Below the pieces are notes generated by a model. The model had not been told where the DNA came from. It worked only from the letters and a program-made list of their open reading frames with translations, and made no database searches. From NCBI GenBank assembly GCA_900547125.1, contig URFU01000020.1, positions 1 through 23,445 on the forward strand: a DNA stretch of 23,445 nucleotides, read 5' to 3'. How positions within the stretch are numbered: position 1 is the stretch's first letter; every line of letters starts with the position of its first letter. The stretch comes from an uncultured Collinsella sp. (lineage in GTDB: Bacteria > Actinomycetota > Coriobacteriia > Coriobacteriales > Coriobacteriaceae). This document shows, in pieces, positions 22,725 to 23,445 of the stretch. The translations under genes were made by a program, and so were the position numbers.

Positions 22725-23426
22725 ATGGTAAACGATTTGAGCAGTATAGACGAGCTCGAGCTGATGCCGTTGGGCGGAGGCTATATGGTGCGACGCGAAC
22801 GCTTGATGAATGAGCTTATCGCCAAGGGCCGAAAGGCCGGCATCGTGGTTCTTTATGCGCCCGACGGGTTTGGGAAGACCTCGGTGCTGCTGCAGTACAC
22901 CCATGAGGTTAAATGCGACCCGACGCGAGGTCCCGTGCGGATTATCGAGGCCGATCGCGCCACTGGGCGCGAGGTGTTTATGCAGCTCGAGGTGGTTACC
23001 GAAGAACTCAAAGACAAACCGCACTCCCTTATCGCGATTGATAATGTGCCAAACCTCGATAAGCACGATACCGAAGACCTCATCGACAGGATTCGCGGCC
23101 TGCGCGCTATGGGGGTCGGGGTCTTTATCTCCTGCCGTCCTTCAAATCGTCAGCTGATTCATGGGCTGGGCGATTCGGTTAAGATCAATGCGCAGATGCT
23201 CAAGGTGCATGCCTATGAGTATTCGGCGTGGGCGTCGGCGTTTTCGATCAGCACATCGCTCGACTTTTATCAGCTCACGCAGGGCGTGCCCGAGCTCGTT
23301 TCGGCATTGCAGACAGGTCTGTATGGCCAAGGCGACGTAGCCGGTCTGCTCGAAAACGAGATTGTCAACGTATATGGCGCGGCACTTGTCGATCTAGCTT
23401 CACTCGACAATAATGCGTTGTTTTGA
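22725..23426 (+). CDS. N-terminal ATPase domain of a MalT/LuxR-like regulator, apparently frame-broken
   Basis: The start ATG 22725 follows GAGGAG (22712-22717). The 233-aa frame has a P-loop (LYAPDGFGKTSVLLQYTHE), a Walker B-like strand (SLIAIDNVPNLDK), and a sensor-like strand (VGVFISCRPSNRQL). It resembles the N-terminal STAND/MalT-type ATPase module of large transcriptional regulators, which normally continue for several hundred residues with TPR and DNA-binding domains. Here TGA ends it just after ASLDNNALF. The +1-shifted frame stays open to the window end (LSSMTHG). A frameshift at TTTT (23421-23424) or a genuine short protein are both possible. Confidence 0.65.
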   Translation: MVNDLSSIDELELMPLGGGYMVRRERLMNELIAKGRKAGIVVLYAPDGFGKTSVLLQYTHEVKCDPTRGPVRIIEADRATGREVFMQLEVVTEELKDKPHSLIAIDNVPNLDKHDTEDLIDRIRGLRAMGVGVFISCRPSNRQLIHGLGDSVKINAQMLKVHAYEYSAWASAFSISTSLDFYQLTQGVPELVSALQTGLYGQGDVAGLLENEIVNVYGAALVDLASLDNNALF

Positions 23427-23445
23427 GTAGCATGACTCATGGTAT

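Noticed and set aside
22528..22731. 67-aa frame just before the ATPase regulator
   Set aside because: It has no Shine-Dalgarno, lacks any recognisable feature and covers the repeated motif region.

Overview
The window looks like chromosome from a Collinsella-type coriobacterium (Actinomycetota, Coriobacteriia). This rests on the high-GC codon use, the gatC-gatA-gatB operon, the rplM-rpsI-glmM order, a DUF6110-type small protein next to a P-type ATPase, and a 3-gene LPxTG pilus locus. The genus is inferred from gene content and was not tested by a search.

Layout. (1) 3-7770 is a sortase-pilus locus. It has a 5'-truncated FctA/Spy0128-like pilin, a minor pilin, a major pilin with a strong terminator, and a class C sortase. 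A self-contained two-gene winged-helix/nucleotidyltransferase module with its own operator-like palindromes (4934-6720) lies between the pilins and the sortase. (2) 7771-8073 is non-coding and holds two strong hairpin elements. (3) 8074-11575 is gatCAB, the tRNA-dependent amidotransferase, with translationally coupled genes and a GatB that carries an extra internal segment. (4) 11576-12150 has no gene but four consecutive inverted repeats, including a 184-nt long-hairpin element. (5) 12151-14606 is a promoter with a TTAG/CTAA dyad, a DUF6110-like protein and a P1B-like ATPase that lacks the usual CPx motif. (6) 14677-15611 is a RelB-like/PIN toxin-antitoxin pair. (7) 15670-16104 is an unknown minus-strand gene. 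(8) 16342-16705 is tmRNA (ssrA), followed by scars that copy its T-arm in inverted orientation and by a 62-bp tandem array of structured repeats (17035-17236). (9) 17331-18209 is a patatin-like phospholipase. (10) 18311-22336 is housekeeping: rplM-rpsI, glmM, a PTS EIIA(Glc)-like protein and nagB. (11) 22725-23426 is the start of a large ATPase regulator whose frame breaks near the window end.

How the genes fit together. The pilins need the sortase for polymerisation although they are not adjacent. GatCAB makes Gln-tRNA(Gln) and/or Asn-tRNA(Asn). GlmM and NagB sit on opposite sides of the amino-sugar branch point (glucosamine-6-P toward the cell wall or toward glycolysis), and the EIIA protein links this to sugar uptake.

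The most interesting material is in the non-coding DNA. Several unrelated palindromic elements have arms whose differences are mostly G-U compatible or compensatory, which points to selection on folded RNA or single-stranded DNA.
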